DNA of 64,000 nucleotides. Source: Halorientalis marina. Its GTDB lineage: Archaea; Halobacteriota; Halobacteria; Halobacteriales; Haloarculaceae. The notes under the pieces were generated by a model, which saw only the letters and a program-made list of their open reading frames with translations, had not been told where the DNA came from and searched no databases. Position 1 is the first letter of the stretch; each line of letters begins with the position of its first letter. Shown here in pieces: positions 1 to 8,350 of this stretch. The position numbers and the translations under genes were made by a program. The DNA is taken from NCBI RefSeq assembly GCF_023028345.1, contig NZ_CP095487.1:930001-994000 (forward strand), written 5' to 3'.

Positions 1-1693
1 CGATGCGTTCGTCCTCGATGCCCTCGAACAGCTCCGTCGGCTCGTCGAAGTCGGCGGGCGGTGCCGCCAGCGCGTCGTCGAGACCGGCCTCGTGGACGGA
101 GCCGTCCTCGCCGAGTTGCTCCCACAGCTCCTCTGCCTTCCCGGGGAGGACGGGCTGCATACAGACGGCGATGGCCTTCGCCAGCTGGACGCAGTCGCGG
201 ATGACCTGTGCGGCCTCGTCGGGGTCCTCGTCGACGAGCTTCCAGGGCTCGTTGCGCTGGATGTACTCGTTGCCGAAGTCCGCGAGGTCGACCGCGACCG
301 CGCCCACGTCCCGGACGCGGTAATCGTCGAGCGCCGCGCCGAACTCGTCGACGGCGTCCTCGATGCGCTCTCGCACGTCGTCGCTGACCTCGGTGTCCGG
401 CGTCCCGTCGTAGTTGCGCTGGGCGAACAACAGCGACCGATAACAGAAGTTCCCGAGGTTCCCGACGAGTTCGCCGTTGACCCGCTCGGCGAAGCGGTCC
501 CACGAGAAGTCCACGTCGGTCTCCAGCCCGCTCCCGTTGACCATGTAGTAGCGAAAGAGGTCGGGGTGGAACCCCTCCTCGAGGTACTCGTCGGCCCACA
601 CCGCGCGGTTCCGACTCGTCGAGAGGGCCTTCCCGTCGATGCCGACGAAGCCCGTCGCCAGCACCGACCGCGGCTCGTTGTAGCCCGCCCCGCGGAGCAT
701 CGCAGGCCAGAACACGCAGTGGTGCTGGATGATGTCGCGGCCGATGACGTGGACGATCTCGCCGCCCGCGTCGGTCCAGTCGTCGTCCCACTCGGTGCCG
801 TGGCGCTTCTCGCCGTCGATCTTCCAGACGTCCTCCCAGTCGTAGTCGTCGACCCGCTCGCTGTACTGCTTGGTCGAGGAGACGTACTCGATGGGCGCGT
901 CGACCCAGACGTACAGCACGAGATCCTCCGGCGTCTCCCCATCGCCCTCGCCGGGGTAGTCGATGCCCCAGTCCATGTCACGGGTGATACAGAGGTCCTG
1001 CAGGTCGCCATCGACCCACTCGCGGGGCTGGTTTTTCGCGTTGTCGGTCCCCTCCATCCGGTCGAGAAAGCCCTGGAGGTACGCCTGGAAGTCCGACAGC
1101 CGGAGGAACTTGTGGTCGCGCTCGCGGTACTCGGCGGGGTTGCCCGTCAGCGTCGACTCCGGGTTCTCGATCTCGCCGGGTTCGAGGTGGCGCTGACAGC
1201 CCTCGTCACACTCGTCGCCGCGGGCGTGTTCGCCGCAGTAGGGGCAGGTCCCCTCGACCAGTCGGTCCGGGAGCCACTGGTCGGCGTCGGGGTCGTAGGC
1301 GACCTGGATCTCCTTCTCGAAGACGTGGTCGTTGTCGATCCAGGATTCGACGAACTCCCGCGTCGTCTCGGTGTTCGTCTCGTCGTGTGTGTGGCCGTAG
1401 TTGTCGAACTCGACGTTGAACCGTGGGAACGTCTCCTCGTACTGCTCGTGGTACTCCAGTGCGAACGTCTCGGGGTCGACGCCCTCCTCGGCGGCGTTGA
1501 CGGCGATGGGCGTCCCGTGCATGTCGGACCCACAGACGAAGGCGGTCTGCTGGCCGACACGCCGGAGCGCCCTGCTCAGGGCGTCGCCGAGGACGTACGT
1601 CCGCAGGTGGCCGACGTGCAGGTCGCCGTTCGCGTAGGGCAACCCACAGGTCACCACCGCGGGGTCGTCCGTCGGGAACTCCTCGTGGCTCAT
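1..1693 (-). CDS. metG: Methionyl-tRNA synthetase, 3' end cut by window edge
   Basis: Charges tRNA-Met with methionine in the cytoplasm. The start MSHEEFPTDDPAVVTCG leads into the Rossmann catalytic core with the HIGH-type signature HVGHL near residue 27. A zinc-knuckle insert follows (CPYC ... CDEGC, about residues 149-167), then the KMSKS-type signature as KALSTS near residue 380 and the start of the anticodon-binding helical domain (FCYRSLLFAQRNY). About 564 residues are visible and the frame runs off the left edge, so the C-terminus is missing. An in-frame ATG six codons upstream (1711) is an alternative start. The gene is alone on the reverse strand; the 280 bases upstream hold no credible gene. 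Confidence 0.97.
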   Translation of the reverse strand, partial: MSHEEFPTDDPAVVTCGLPYANGDLHVGHLRTYVLGDALSRALRRVGQQTAFVCGSDMHGTPIAVNAAEEGVDPETFALEYHEQYEETFPRFNVEFDNYGHTHDETNTETTREFVESWIDNDHVFEKEIQVAYDPDADQWLPDRLVEGTCPYCGEHARGDECDEGCQRHLEPGEIENPESTLTGNPAEYRERDHKFLRLSDFQAYLQGFLDRMEGTDNAKNQPREWVDGDLQDLCITRDMDWGIDYPGEGDGETPEDLVLYVWVDAPIEYVSSTKQYSERVDDYDWEDVWKIDGEKRHGTEWDDDWTDAGGEIVHVIGRDIIQHHCVFWPAMLRGAGYNEPRSVLATGFVGIDGKALSTSRNRAVWADEYLEEGFHPDLFRYYMVNGSGLETDVDFSWDRFAERVNGELVGNLGNFCYRSLLFAQRNYDGTPDTEVSDDVRERIEDAVDEFGAALDDYRVRDVGAVAVDLADFGNEYIQRNEPWKLVDEDPDEAAQVIRDCVQLAKAIAVCMQPVLPGKAEELWEQLGEDGSVHEAGLDDALAAPPADFDEPTELFEGIEDERI

Positions 1694-1989
1694 GACTCTC
1701 CCTACTGCCATGCCGACCTAAAACCCGCTGGTTTCCGGTCCGGTCCCCTGTGCGAGGGCGTCACGGCTGCCGCGTCGCCGGTCATCCCCGCTCTCGCGGT
1801 AGGCTTCGGTCACTGGCCGGCGTGTGATCGAGCATCGACCGCCACGCGGACGCACGATGTCGGGTGGCTGAGCCGTGTCCGCGGCGTCCCCCGAAGGCCT
1901 CGTCCTCGGCGGCATCGCGACCGGGTGAGGCTCTCGGACACCCGGTCGTTCCGCGCCGGTACGGGCCGGCGCGGCCCTGACAGCCGGAT

Positions 1990-2556
1990 TCAGGGCCGCT
2001 CGACGCGCCAGGTCCCGTCGTCGTGCCGGACGACGGTATCGAACAGCGTCGCGAGCGTGGCGACGGTCCGCTCGTCCTGCGTCGACGGGTCGAGGTGGAC
2101 GTGTGCTGCCGCGCCGGCGGCGACGAACCGCCCGGTCAGCGTGTGCATGAACCGGAACAGTCGGTCCTGGTCGACGTGGGCCAGCAGCGTCGTGAGCGAG
2201 TCGACACAGACCACCGGCGTCCCGTCCCAGCGGTCGAGATACCGGCCGACGGCGATGCCGACCCCCGTGAGGTCGTCGGGCGCGACGGTCGTGACGTGGA
2301 CGTCCGTCGGGAGCGTCGCCGCTCCGTCGCCGGGGCCGACGACGGCCAGCGACGCCGGCAGGTCGTCGTGGTGTGTCAGCCAGTCCTCGACGATGGCGTC
2401 CGGTGGCCGTTCGTACGAGACCTGCAGGACGTGCCGGTCCGACGGCCGGGCGATCCCCGGGACGCAGGCCCCGCCACCCCCGGCGACACCCGTCGGTGCG
2501 AGCACGAGCGCGCGCGACTCGTCGCGCAGCTCCCGTGACGTGAGTGCGGTTTCCAT
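1990..2556 (-). CDS. DUF7504-type RecA/KaiC-like protein without a usable P-loop
   Basis: A 188-residue acidic cytoplasmic protein. The core looks like the RecA/RAD55/KaiC fold: an N-terminal strand (ALVLAPTG, residues 16-23) where a Walker A would sit but without the GKT/S, and a Walker B-like strand TPVVCVDSLTTLL near residues 112-124. The tail has the FRFMHTLTGR and AHVHLDP features of the haloarchaeal DUF7504 family. With no P-loop lysine it probably does not hydrolyse ATP and may be a signalling or partner protein. Family assignment is by pattern recognition and the function is unknown. It stands alone between metG and the VTT protein. Confidence 0.75.
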   Translation of the reverse strand: METALTSRELRDESRALVLAPTGVAGGGGACVPGIARPSDRHVLQVSYERPPDAIVEDWLTHHDDLPASLAVVGPGDGAATLPTDVHVTTVAPDDLTGVGIAVGRYLDRWDGTPVVCVDSLTTLLAHVDQDRLFRFMHTLTGRFVAAGAAAHVHLDPSTQDERTVATLATLFDTVVRHDDGTWRVERP

Positions 2557-2626
2557 TCCCCCGATCTACGTGCGGTATGTGTCACCACACGTCGTGTATC
2601 TTTCGGTCAGGCAGTCGGCCGTGTCG

Positions 2627-3184
2627 TCAGGCCAGTGCGGCGACGCTGGCGGCGCCGGCCAGCGTCAGGAGGAGGCGCCCGACGCTGCCGGCGAACGTCG
2701 CCAGCGCGAACCGGACGTAGTCCTCTTCGAGGACGCTAAATGCGTAGATCGAGAGCGTGTCGGGGAAACCAGGAACGCAGAGCGCCAGCGCCAGGCCGAT
2801 GTAGCCGTACCGCTGTGCGAGTTCGACCGTCTTGTTCTCGGACCACTCGACCACGTCGAACCGCGACCGGCGGAGAAAACGGATGACCGGGCCCGACTGC
2901 TTGGCTTCCTGGCCGATGTGGAAGGCGAAGACGCTCCCGGCCGCCTTCCCGAGGCCGCTGACGAGGACGATCAGTCCGAGCTCCACCCAGCCCGGCAGGC
3001 CGAGCCGGAGCGGCGCGACGAGGACGACTTCGCTCGGCAGCGGCAGGACGAACGCGATCAGAAACGAGTAGACGCCGATGATACCGAGTCCTGCAGGTCC
3101 CGTCGACGTCCGGACCAGGGTTTCGAGTCCGTGGTAGAGACCGTCGAAGAACCCTCCCGACGCGAGGACCGATACAGTCGCCAC
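2627..3184 (-). CDS. VTT/DedA-like (YqaA-type) integral membrane protein
   Basis: A 185-residue polytopic inner membrane protein. It has hydrophobic segments at about 33-50, 66-90, 128-147 and 158-180. The first segment is followed by the re-entrant-type motif LPLPSEVVLVAPLRLG (about 47-62), and GLGKAAGSVFAFHIG (about 77-92) follows. This layout matches the SNARE-associated/VTT superfamily (DedA, YqaA), whose characterised members act in lipid scrambling or transport of lipid-linked carriers. The specific substrate here is unknown. It starts at ATG 3184, about 90 bases downstream of mfnA, and could be read in the same direction. Confidence 0.8.
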   Translation of the reverse strand: MATVSVLASGGFFDGLYHGLETLVRTSTGPAGLGIIGVYSFLIAFVLPLPSEVVLVAPLRLGLPGWVELGLIVLVSGLGKAAGSVFAFHIGQEAKQSGPVIRFLRRSRFDVVEWSENKTVELAQRYGYIGLALALCVPGFPDTLSIYAFSVLEEDYVRFALATFAGSVGRLLLTLAGAASVAALA

Positions 3185-3274
3185 GAGCGGGAGTTAGCTG
3201 CCCCCGTGTGTAAGCCTTGATGTTTTCACTCCGTTGCACTCCTGTGTGAAACCGTGTCATCGGGGGGCGCCGAG

Positions 3275-4327
3275 TCAGTACCAGTCGAGGTCGGCGACGA
3301 ACGAGCGCAGCATCGACTTCGTGACGTGGGGCATACAGACGATGCGCATCTCGCCGGCGCCGGTCTTGGAGATGCGCCAGCCCCGCTGGCGGAGGTCCTC
3401 TGTCACCGGTGAGGTCATGTCCGCGGCGACGATGGGCAGGTCCGGCGCAACCACGTCGTGACCCCGCGCGGCCAGCTCCTCGGCCAGCCACTCGGCGTTT
3501 TCCATCGACTCGTGGTACTGCTCGCGATAGCCAACCGGCCACAGCTCCTCCATCGCCGCGACCGCGCTCGCGACGCCCGCGCCGCTCCGGGTCCCCGTCA
3601 GCGTCGCCTGTGACTTCGACTCCAGGTAGGGCGTGTCGACGGCGAGCTCGTCGAGCAACTCCGTGGAGTGGGTGACAAGTCCGCCGGCGGGGACGGCGGC
3701 CTGTCCCATCTTGTGCGGGTCGATGGTGAGCGTGTCCACGTCGGCGTGGCCGAAGTGCCACCGATGGTCGGTGAAGGGGAGGACGAACCCGCCCCACGCG
3801 GCGTCGACGTGACAGATCGCGTCGTGGTCGGCGGCGAGGTCGGCCATCGCGGGAATCGGGTCGACCCGGCCGTACTCCGTCGAGCCCGCGACGCCCACGA
3901 CCGCGACAGTGTCGTCGTCGACCAGTTCTTTCACCGCCGCCATGTCGGCCCGGTGGTCCGCGTCGGTCGGCGCCGTCCGGAGTTCCACGTTCAGCAGGTC
4001 CGCGGCCTTGTTGAAACTGAAGTGGGCGCTCTCCGGCGCGACGACGTTCGGCTGGTCCGTCGCTGCACGGTTGCGCGCGATCCGGACCGCCTGGATGTTC
4101 GCCTCGGTCCCACCGCTCGTGACGTAGCCCTCGGCGCTCGGCAGGCCGGTTATAGTTCCCAGCATCTCGACCGCTTTCCGCTCCAGTTCGGCGATGGTCT
4201 CGTACGTACCGGGGTCGCCGGGGTTCGTCGCGAGAAAGCGTTCGGCGGCGTCGCGGGCCGCTGGATGCGGTTTGGTACACATCGACGAGAGGACCCGCTC
4301 GAAATCCTGCGGTTGGACCCGCTGCAT
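3275..4327 (-). CDS. mfnA: PLP-dependent aspartate/tyrosine decarboxylase MfnA
   Basis: A group II PLP decarboxylase of 350 residues, the normal length for archaeal MfnA. Visible PLP-site elements are [12 protein letters not shown] (71-82), the stacking/substrate histidine in SAHFSFNKA (about 100-108), the pyridine-nitrogen aspartate in HVDAAWGG (D175) and the Schiff-base lysine in DPHKMG (K206). Methanogen MfnA makes tyramine for methanofuran. Haloarchaea do not make methanofuran, and the homologue is taken to decarboxylate aspartate to beta-alanine for CoA. The pantoate kinase and phosphopantoate-beta-alanine ligase encoded later in the window fit that role (inference). The upstream region holds a palindromic TATA site. 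Confidence 0.93.
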   Translation of the reverse strand: MQRVQPQDFERVLSSMCTKPHPAARDAAERFLATNPGDPGTYETIAELERKAVEMLGTITGLPSAEGYVTSGGTEANIQAVRIARNRAATDQPNVVAPESAHFSFNKAADLLNVELRTAPTDADHRADMAAVKELVDDDTVAVVGVAGSTEYGRVDPIPAMADLAADHDAICHVDAAWGGFVLPFTDHRWHFGHADVDTLTIDPHKMGQAAVPAGGLVTHSTELLDELAVDTPYLESKSQATLTGTRSGAGVASAVAAMEELWPVGYREQYHESMENAEWLAEELAARGHDVVAPDLPIVAADMTSPVTEDLRQRGWRISKTGAGEMRIVCMPHVTKSMLRSFVADLDWY

Positions 4328-4346
4328 GTGCCTACGCTATCACGCG

Positions 4347-4365
4347 GCAACGGTTTATCCGTTGC
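4347..4365 (-). promoter_or_regulatory. Palindromic promoter of mfnA (TATA inside inverted repeat)
   Basis: A perfect 7-base inverted repeat, GCAACGG and CCGTTGC, flanks a 5-base centre TTTAT (ATAAA on the mfnA strand). It starts 20 bases upstream of the mfnA ATG (4327). The A/T centre is at the right distance to be the TATA box of a leaderless transcript, so the arms could be an operator for a dimeric repressor that blocks TBP/TFB binding. The sequence is seen directly; the regulatory role is inferred. Confidence 0.5.
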
Positions 4366-4426
4366 GCTCCGTTCACCGCGCGAACGGTCCCGGCACGGCC
4401 GGGTGCGTGTGTGGGACGACTCGGGG

Positions 4427-5596
4427 TTACGGCTGCCCCGCCCCGCCCAGCGCGGTGCCGGCGACGGGGTAGGTGCGACCCGACGGCGAGACTTCGACCA
4501 CCGTCACGCCCCGCGCGCCGGAGATGGATTCGCCCGTCTCCGAGGGGGCGCTCTCGGTCACCTGCAGTTCCTGGCCGTCGGCCGGGTAGGAGACGTAGAC
4601 CGTCTCGCCGCGCTCGACTGCCGACGGGAGCGACACCGAAATCGGCCGGAGCCCGGTCCGGAGCTGGACCTGCCAGCCGCTCTCCAGCGCGTCGGGGCCC
4701 TCGTTCGTGAGCGCGACGTAGCTCTCGTTGACGAGTTCGGCCGACACCGTCACGTCCGGGGCCTCGCTCGCGCCCGTCTCGAACCAGTCCGGGCGGTCGA
4801 CGGTGACGTCCGCAGTTTCCCGGAGTTCGTAGTCTATCGAGATCGTCGCGGCCCGCTGGCCGCCGGTCTCGACCGTCGTGTCGGCGGCACGGACGCGGCC
4901 CGTCGGGTCGACGACGAGTTCGCTCTCGTAGCTCGTGACGTCGACACGGAGCTGTGACGCCCGGCTCTCGTTCGCCGCGTCGGCGGTGAGCGTGATCCGC
5001 GTGTCAGCGCCCGTCCCGTCGACTGAGGCGACGTCGTAGTTCCCGAGTGCGATGATCCCCGCCGTCGGCCCGCTGTAGAACGGGTTCGCCCCGATCCGCC
5101 CGATATCGGACTGCTGGCGGTAGAGCGTTGCCGTTCCGGACTCGAAGCCGCGCTCGTTGATGCGGTTGAGGCCGACCGTTTCGTTGCGCCAGATGGTGGT
5201 CTCGACCGTTCCGTTCGCCGTCCGCTCCTCGTTCCGCAACAGCGCGTCCTGTCCGCCGGCGGTGATACGGCCCTCGCGGACGAGCGTGAGGGTCGCGTCC
5301 CCCGCGGACCGGTTCAGCGTCGCCGTCGCGGCGAAGCCGCTCTCGTTGAGGGCGGTCCAGTCGGCCTCGAACAGCGCCGTCGCGTTCGCCAGTCCCGCCT
5401 CGGTCACGCCGGGCGGGTAGTCGACGTCACCGTTCCCGCCGCCGCCGTCGGGTGTCGCCGTCGCGGGCGACCCGTCCGTCGCCGTCGTGTTCGTCGTCGC
5501 GTTCGGCCCGTCGGTCGTCGTGCCGCCCAGCCCGCCACAGCCGGCGAGGGCGACCGCGGCCGCGAAAACCAGCAGCACGAGGGTGCGAGTGCGCAT
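4427..5596 (-). CDS. DUF7537-type surface lipoprotein
   Basis: A secreted lipoprotein of about 389 residues starting MRTRTLVLLVFAAAV. A hydrophobic signal peptide is followed by the lipobox LAGC, and the mature N-terminus would be this cysteine. A Thr/Asn/Gly linker leads to a domain starting YPPGVTEAGLANATALF, the hallmark of the haloarchaeal DUF7537 family. The rest is beta-rich (ETADVTVDRPDWFETG, then a C-terminal Ig-like stretch with PADGQELQVTE). The internal ATG at 5596 is preferred over the one at 5608 because it places the Arg pair right before the hydrophobic core. A paralogue lies at 6443-7738. The function is unknown. Confidence 0.8.
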   Translation of the reverse strand: MRTRTLVLLVFAAAVALAGCGGLGGTTTDGPNATTNTTATDGSPATATPDGGGGNGDVDYPPGVTEAGLANATALFEADWTALNESGFAATATLNRSAGDATLTLVREGRITAGGQDALLRNEERTANGTVETTIWRNETVGLNRINERGFESGTATLYRQQSDIGRIGANPFYSGPTAGIIALGNYDVASVDGTGADTRITLTADAANESRASQLRVDVTSYESELVVDPTGRVRAADTTVETGGQRAATISIDYELRETADVTVDRPDWFETGASEAPDVTVSAELVNESYVALTNEGPDALESGWQVQLRTGLRPISVSLPSAVERGETVYVSYPADGQELQVTESAPSETGESISGARGVTVVEVSPSGRTYPVAGTALGGAGQP

Positions 5597-5686
5597 TCGT
5601 CCCAACAACCACCGTCAGCACCGAAAGGGCCTTCGAAGGGCCGACCCGGCCAAAGATTCACGCTCCGACCGCCCGAACCCCAGTGC

Positions 5687-6433
5687 ATGCCACGATCCAT
5701 CGACGGACAGACGGCCATCGTCACCGGAGCGAGCGCGGGGATCGGTCGCGCGACCGTTCACGCGCTCGCCCGCGAGGGTGCCCGCGTCGTCCTCGCCGCC
5801 CGCCGCGAGGAACGACTCGACGAGATCGCCGAGACCGTCGCCGCGGAGTACGACGCCGAGACACACGTCGTCCCCACGAACGTCCGCGACGAGGACGCCG
5901 TCGCCACGCTCGTCGAGGCCACCGTCTCCGAGTTCGATGGCCTCGACCTCGTCGTCAACAACGCGGGCCTGGCTCGGGGCGCCGACGTGGAACACATGAC
6001 GACCGAGGAGTACCGCACGATGATGGAGGTCAACGTCGACGGGATGTTCTTCGTCACGCGAGAGGCCATCCCCCACCTCCGGGAGTCCGAGGGGAACCTG
6101 GTCTTCATCGGCAGTTTCGCGGGGAAGTTCCCCCGCCCGTTCAACCCCGTCTACGCCGCCTCGAAGTGGTGGACGCGGGGCTTCGCCAAGAGCGTCTCCG
6201 CGCAGGTCGGCACCGAAGACGTGGGCGTCACCGTCGTCAATCCCTCCGAGGTCCGCACGGAGTTCGGCGGCGTCTACGGCGAGACCTTCGCCGAGCGGTT
6301 CGACGAGGGCGAGGTCACCGAGCCGGAGGAGATCGCCGAGGCGGTCGTCTTCGCCGCCGAGCAGGGCCCCTCGATGGCAAGCGAGATCGACATGTTCCGC
6401 CGCGACAAGTTCGAGCTGTTCGGGACGATGTGA
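5687..6433 (+). CDS. Short-chain dehydrogenase/reductase
   Basis: A classical SDR of 248 residues, full length for the family. It has the nucleotide-binding motif TGASAGIG (13-20), NNAG (91-94) and the catalytic triad Ser143 (in IGSFAGKF), Tyr156 and Lys160 (YAASK). The basic residues AARREE at the end of strand 2 (37-42) suggest a preference for NADP(H). The substrate cannot be read from sequence. It is a single forward-strand gene between two reverse-strand lipoprotein paralogues, so it is probably not co-regulated with them. Confidence 0.92.
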   Translation: MPRSIDGQTAIVTGASAGIGRATVHALAREGARVVLAARREERLDEIAETVAAEYDAETHVVPTNVRDEDAVATLVEATVSEFDGLDLVVNNAGLARGADVEHMTTEEYRTMMEVNVDGMFFVTREAIPHLRESEGNLVFIGSFAGKFPRPFNPVYAASKWWTRGFAKSVSAQVGTEDVGVTVVNPSEVRTEFGGVYGETFAERFDEGEVTEPEEIAEAVVFAAEQGPSMASEIDMFRRDKFELFGTM

Positions 6434-6442
6434 GGCGGCGCG

Positions 6443-7738
6443 TCAGCACCCCACCGCCGAGCCGAGACGAGTCGCACCGCCCGCCACTGACAGGGCGGCA
6501 CTCCCCGACGCGGACGCGTTCGTGGCGTCGACCTCGGCCACGTCCGCCCGCGCGACCGGGTCCGGCCGCTCGTCGTCGCCGGCGGGCGGGTACACGATGA
6601 GGTCGCTCGGGTGCGAGATGGACTGAGCCGGCCCGCTGGGGCTCGTGTGATTGAAGCCGAGGTCGCTGTACGTGCCGTTCTCGACGTAGACGTACACCGC
6701 CTCGCCCGGCGCGAGCGGGCGTTCGAGGTCGGCCGCCGCGCGGCCACACCCGCCGTACCAGAGCAGGAACTCGCTCCCGGGTCCGATGGCCGTCCGACCG
6801 GTGTTCTCGACGCGGACGAACCGGTCGTCGACCGCCGCCGCCCGGACGCTGACGTTCAGTACGTCACGGATTCGCTCGTCGACCCACGCCGGGCGGTCGA
6901 CGGTCGCACCGCCGGTCGCAGTGAGTCCGTAGGCGAAGCGGACGGTGTGGTTCGCGCCCCGCATCTCGATGTCGACCGTGACGTTCGCGCGGTGGATCGT
7001 TCCGTTCTCACCCACCACCAGCCGTCCGTCGTAGCCGGTCAGGGTCGCCTCCGGCGGGCGCTCGCCGGTCGGGTCGGGCGTCGTCGCACGGAGCGTGAGT
7101 CGTCGGGCATCGGGTGTGCCTTCGACCGCTACCGTCTCCCAGTCACCGCCTTCGAGGGCCGTGAACAGTCCGAGTTCCGTGGCGGCCGCGGTCGGCGCGT
7201 CCGGGCCGTACCGGTTGCGGTACTCGACGGGGTCGTCGCCCCGGTAGCGAGTGAGTCCGACCGTCTCGTTGGCCCACGTCGCCGTCTCACGGCCGAGAGT
7301 GCCGTTCATTATCTGACGGGTGACGGTGTGGTGCGGGAACCCGCTGGCCCCGACCACCGCTCGGACCGACGTGTTCCGCGTCCCGACCTCGGTGGTCAGG
7401 TTCCGGGTCCCGGCCGCCGCGTAGCCGGTTTCCAGGAGCGCGTCCCGGTTCGCCAGTTCGAGCGCGGTGCTGTTCGTCAGTCCGTCGGGACCGACGCCGG
7501 GCGGGTACGCGTCGGCCGCCGGCGACGAGTCGTTCGACGGCGTCGCCGTCCCAGTCGTCGCGTCCGGCCCGTCGGTCGTCGTCTCCGGCGTCGGGGTCGC
7601 GTCCGTCGGGGGCACTGTCGTCTCCGTTACGGTCGGCGTGTCGGCCGGTGCGTCGGTCGTCGTCACGCCCCCGCCGAAGGACGTACAGCCGGCGAGGAGG
7701 AGGAGGGCGATACACGGGAGGGCAGGGCGGCATCGCAT
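6443..7738 (-). CDS. DUF7537-type surface lipoprotein, paralogue
   Basis: A lipoprotein of 431 residues. The signal peptide MRCRPALPCIALLLLAGC ends in a lipobox with Cys18. A long Thr/Pro/Asp-rich linker (about 25-80), typical of glycosylated haloarchaeal stalks, follows. The domain that starts YPPGVGPDGLTNSTALEL aligns by eye with the paralogue at 4427-5596, including the shared W-NETVGL-R element. It should be exported and anchored by lipid on the outer face of the membrane. The function is unknown. Its 3' end is 9 bases from the convergent SDR gene. Confidence 0.8.
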   Translation of the reverse strand: MRCRPALPCIALLLLAGCTSFGGGVTTTDAPADTPTVTETTVPPTDATPTPETTTDGPDATTGTATPSNDSSPAADAYPPGVGPDGLTNSTALELANRDALLETGYAAAGTRNLTTEVGTRNTSVRAVVGASGFPHHTVTRQIMNGTLGRETATWANETVGLTRYRGDDPVEYRNRYGPDAPTAAATELGLFTALEGGDWETVAVEGTPDARRLTLRATTPDPTGERPPEATLTGYDGRLVVGENGTIHRANVTVDIEMRGANHTVRFAYGLTATGGATVDRPAWVDERIRDVLNVSVRAAAVDDRFVRVENTGRTAIGPGSEFLLWYGGCGRAAADLERPLAPGEAVYVYVENGTYSDLGFNHTSPSGPAQSISHPSDLIVYPPAGDDERPDPVARADVAEVDATNASASGSAALSVAGGATRLGSAVGC

Positions 7739-7792
7739 ACGACACCCTCTCCATCGACGGACAATAAAAGTGAGCCCGCCGGCGCCGTCGTC

Positions 7793-8266
7793 TCAGGCCG
7801 ACTCGACGGCGTCCAGTACCGCGTCGTAATCGGGTTCGTTCGTCGGGTCGTCGGCCTCCCAGGCGTAGACGACCGTGCCGTCGTCGTCGAGGACGAACAC
7901 CGCGCGGTTGGCGATGCCGTACAGACCGAGCTCCTCGATGTCGATCTCCAGGCCGTACGCCCGGATCGCCTCGCCGCTCATGTCGCTCACGAGGTCGAAC
8001 TCGATGCCGTGTTCCTCGCGGAAGGCGCCCTGTGAGAACGGCGAGTCGGCGCTGACCCCGAGGATCGTCGCGCCCGCGGCCTCGAAGTCGGCGAGGTGGT
8101 CCTGGAGGGCGACCATCTCGTTGGTGCAGGGCGGCGTGAACGCGCCGGGGAAGAAAGCCAGCACGACGGGGCCGTCCCCGAGGTGGTCGTCGAGGTCGAA
8201 CGGCTCGTGGTCGCTCGTGCCGATTGTCGCCGTGAACGTCGGTGCGGTGTCGCCGTCGGATACCAT
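7793..8266 (-). CDS. 1-Cys peroxiredoxin (AhpC/TSA family)
   Basis: A thiol peroxidase reducing hydrogen peroxide and organic peroxides. The thioredoxin-fold motif PGAFTPPC (P40, T44, C47) gives the peroxidatic cysteine in a PxxxTxxC context. There is no second cysteine, so this is a 1-Cys type that needs an external thiol for resolution. At 157 residues it matches the short AhpE/BCP-like subgroup. The start at 8266 (MVSDGDTAPTF) is chosen over 8290 because it places the domain at the usual distance from the N-terminus. It is the next gene downstream of ppsA on the same strand but separated by about 85 bases. Confidence 0.9.
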   Translation of the reverse strand: MVSDGDTAPTFTATIGTSDHEPFDLDDHLGDGPVVLAFFPGAFTPPCTNEMVALQDHLADFEAAGATILGVSADSPFSQGAFREEHGIEFDLVSDMSGEAIRAYGLEIDIEELGLYGIANRAVFVLDDDGTVVYAWEADDPTNEPDYDAVLDAVESA

Positions 8267-8350
8267 GTTCTCTCGTTCGGTCCACACCATGAAAAAAGCG
8301 CGTCCAAACCGGTTCGGGTCGTGGCCGGTGGCTGTCTCCGGGCGGACCGC

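Noticed and set aside
1712-1989. 65-codon reverse-strand frame in the gap between metG and the DUF7504 gene
   Set aside because: Arg- and Pro-rich composition typical of random GC-rich frames; no start signal or homology is seen. I find nothing else in this gap.
92-3220. Forward-strand open frame of 1042 codons across metG and the next two genes
   Set aside because: It runs antisense to three supported genes and changes composition with each of them, the sign of a shadow frame.
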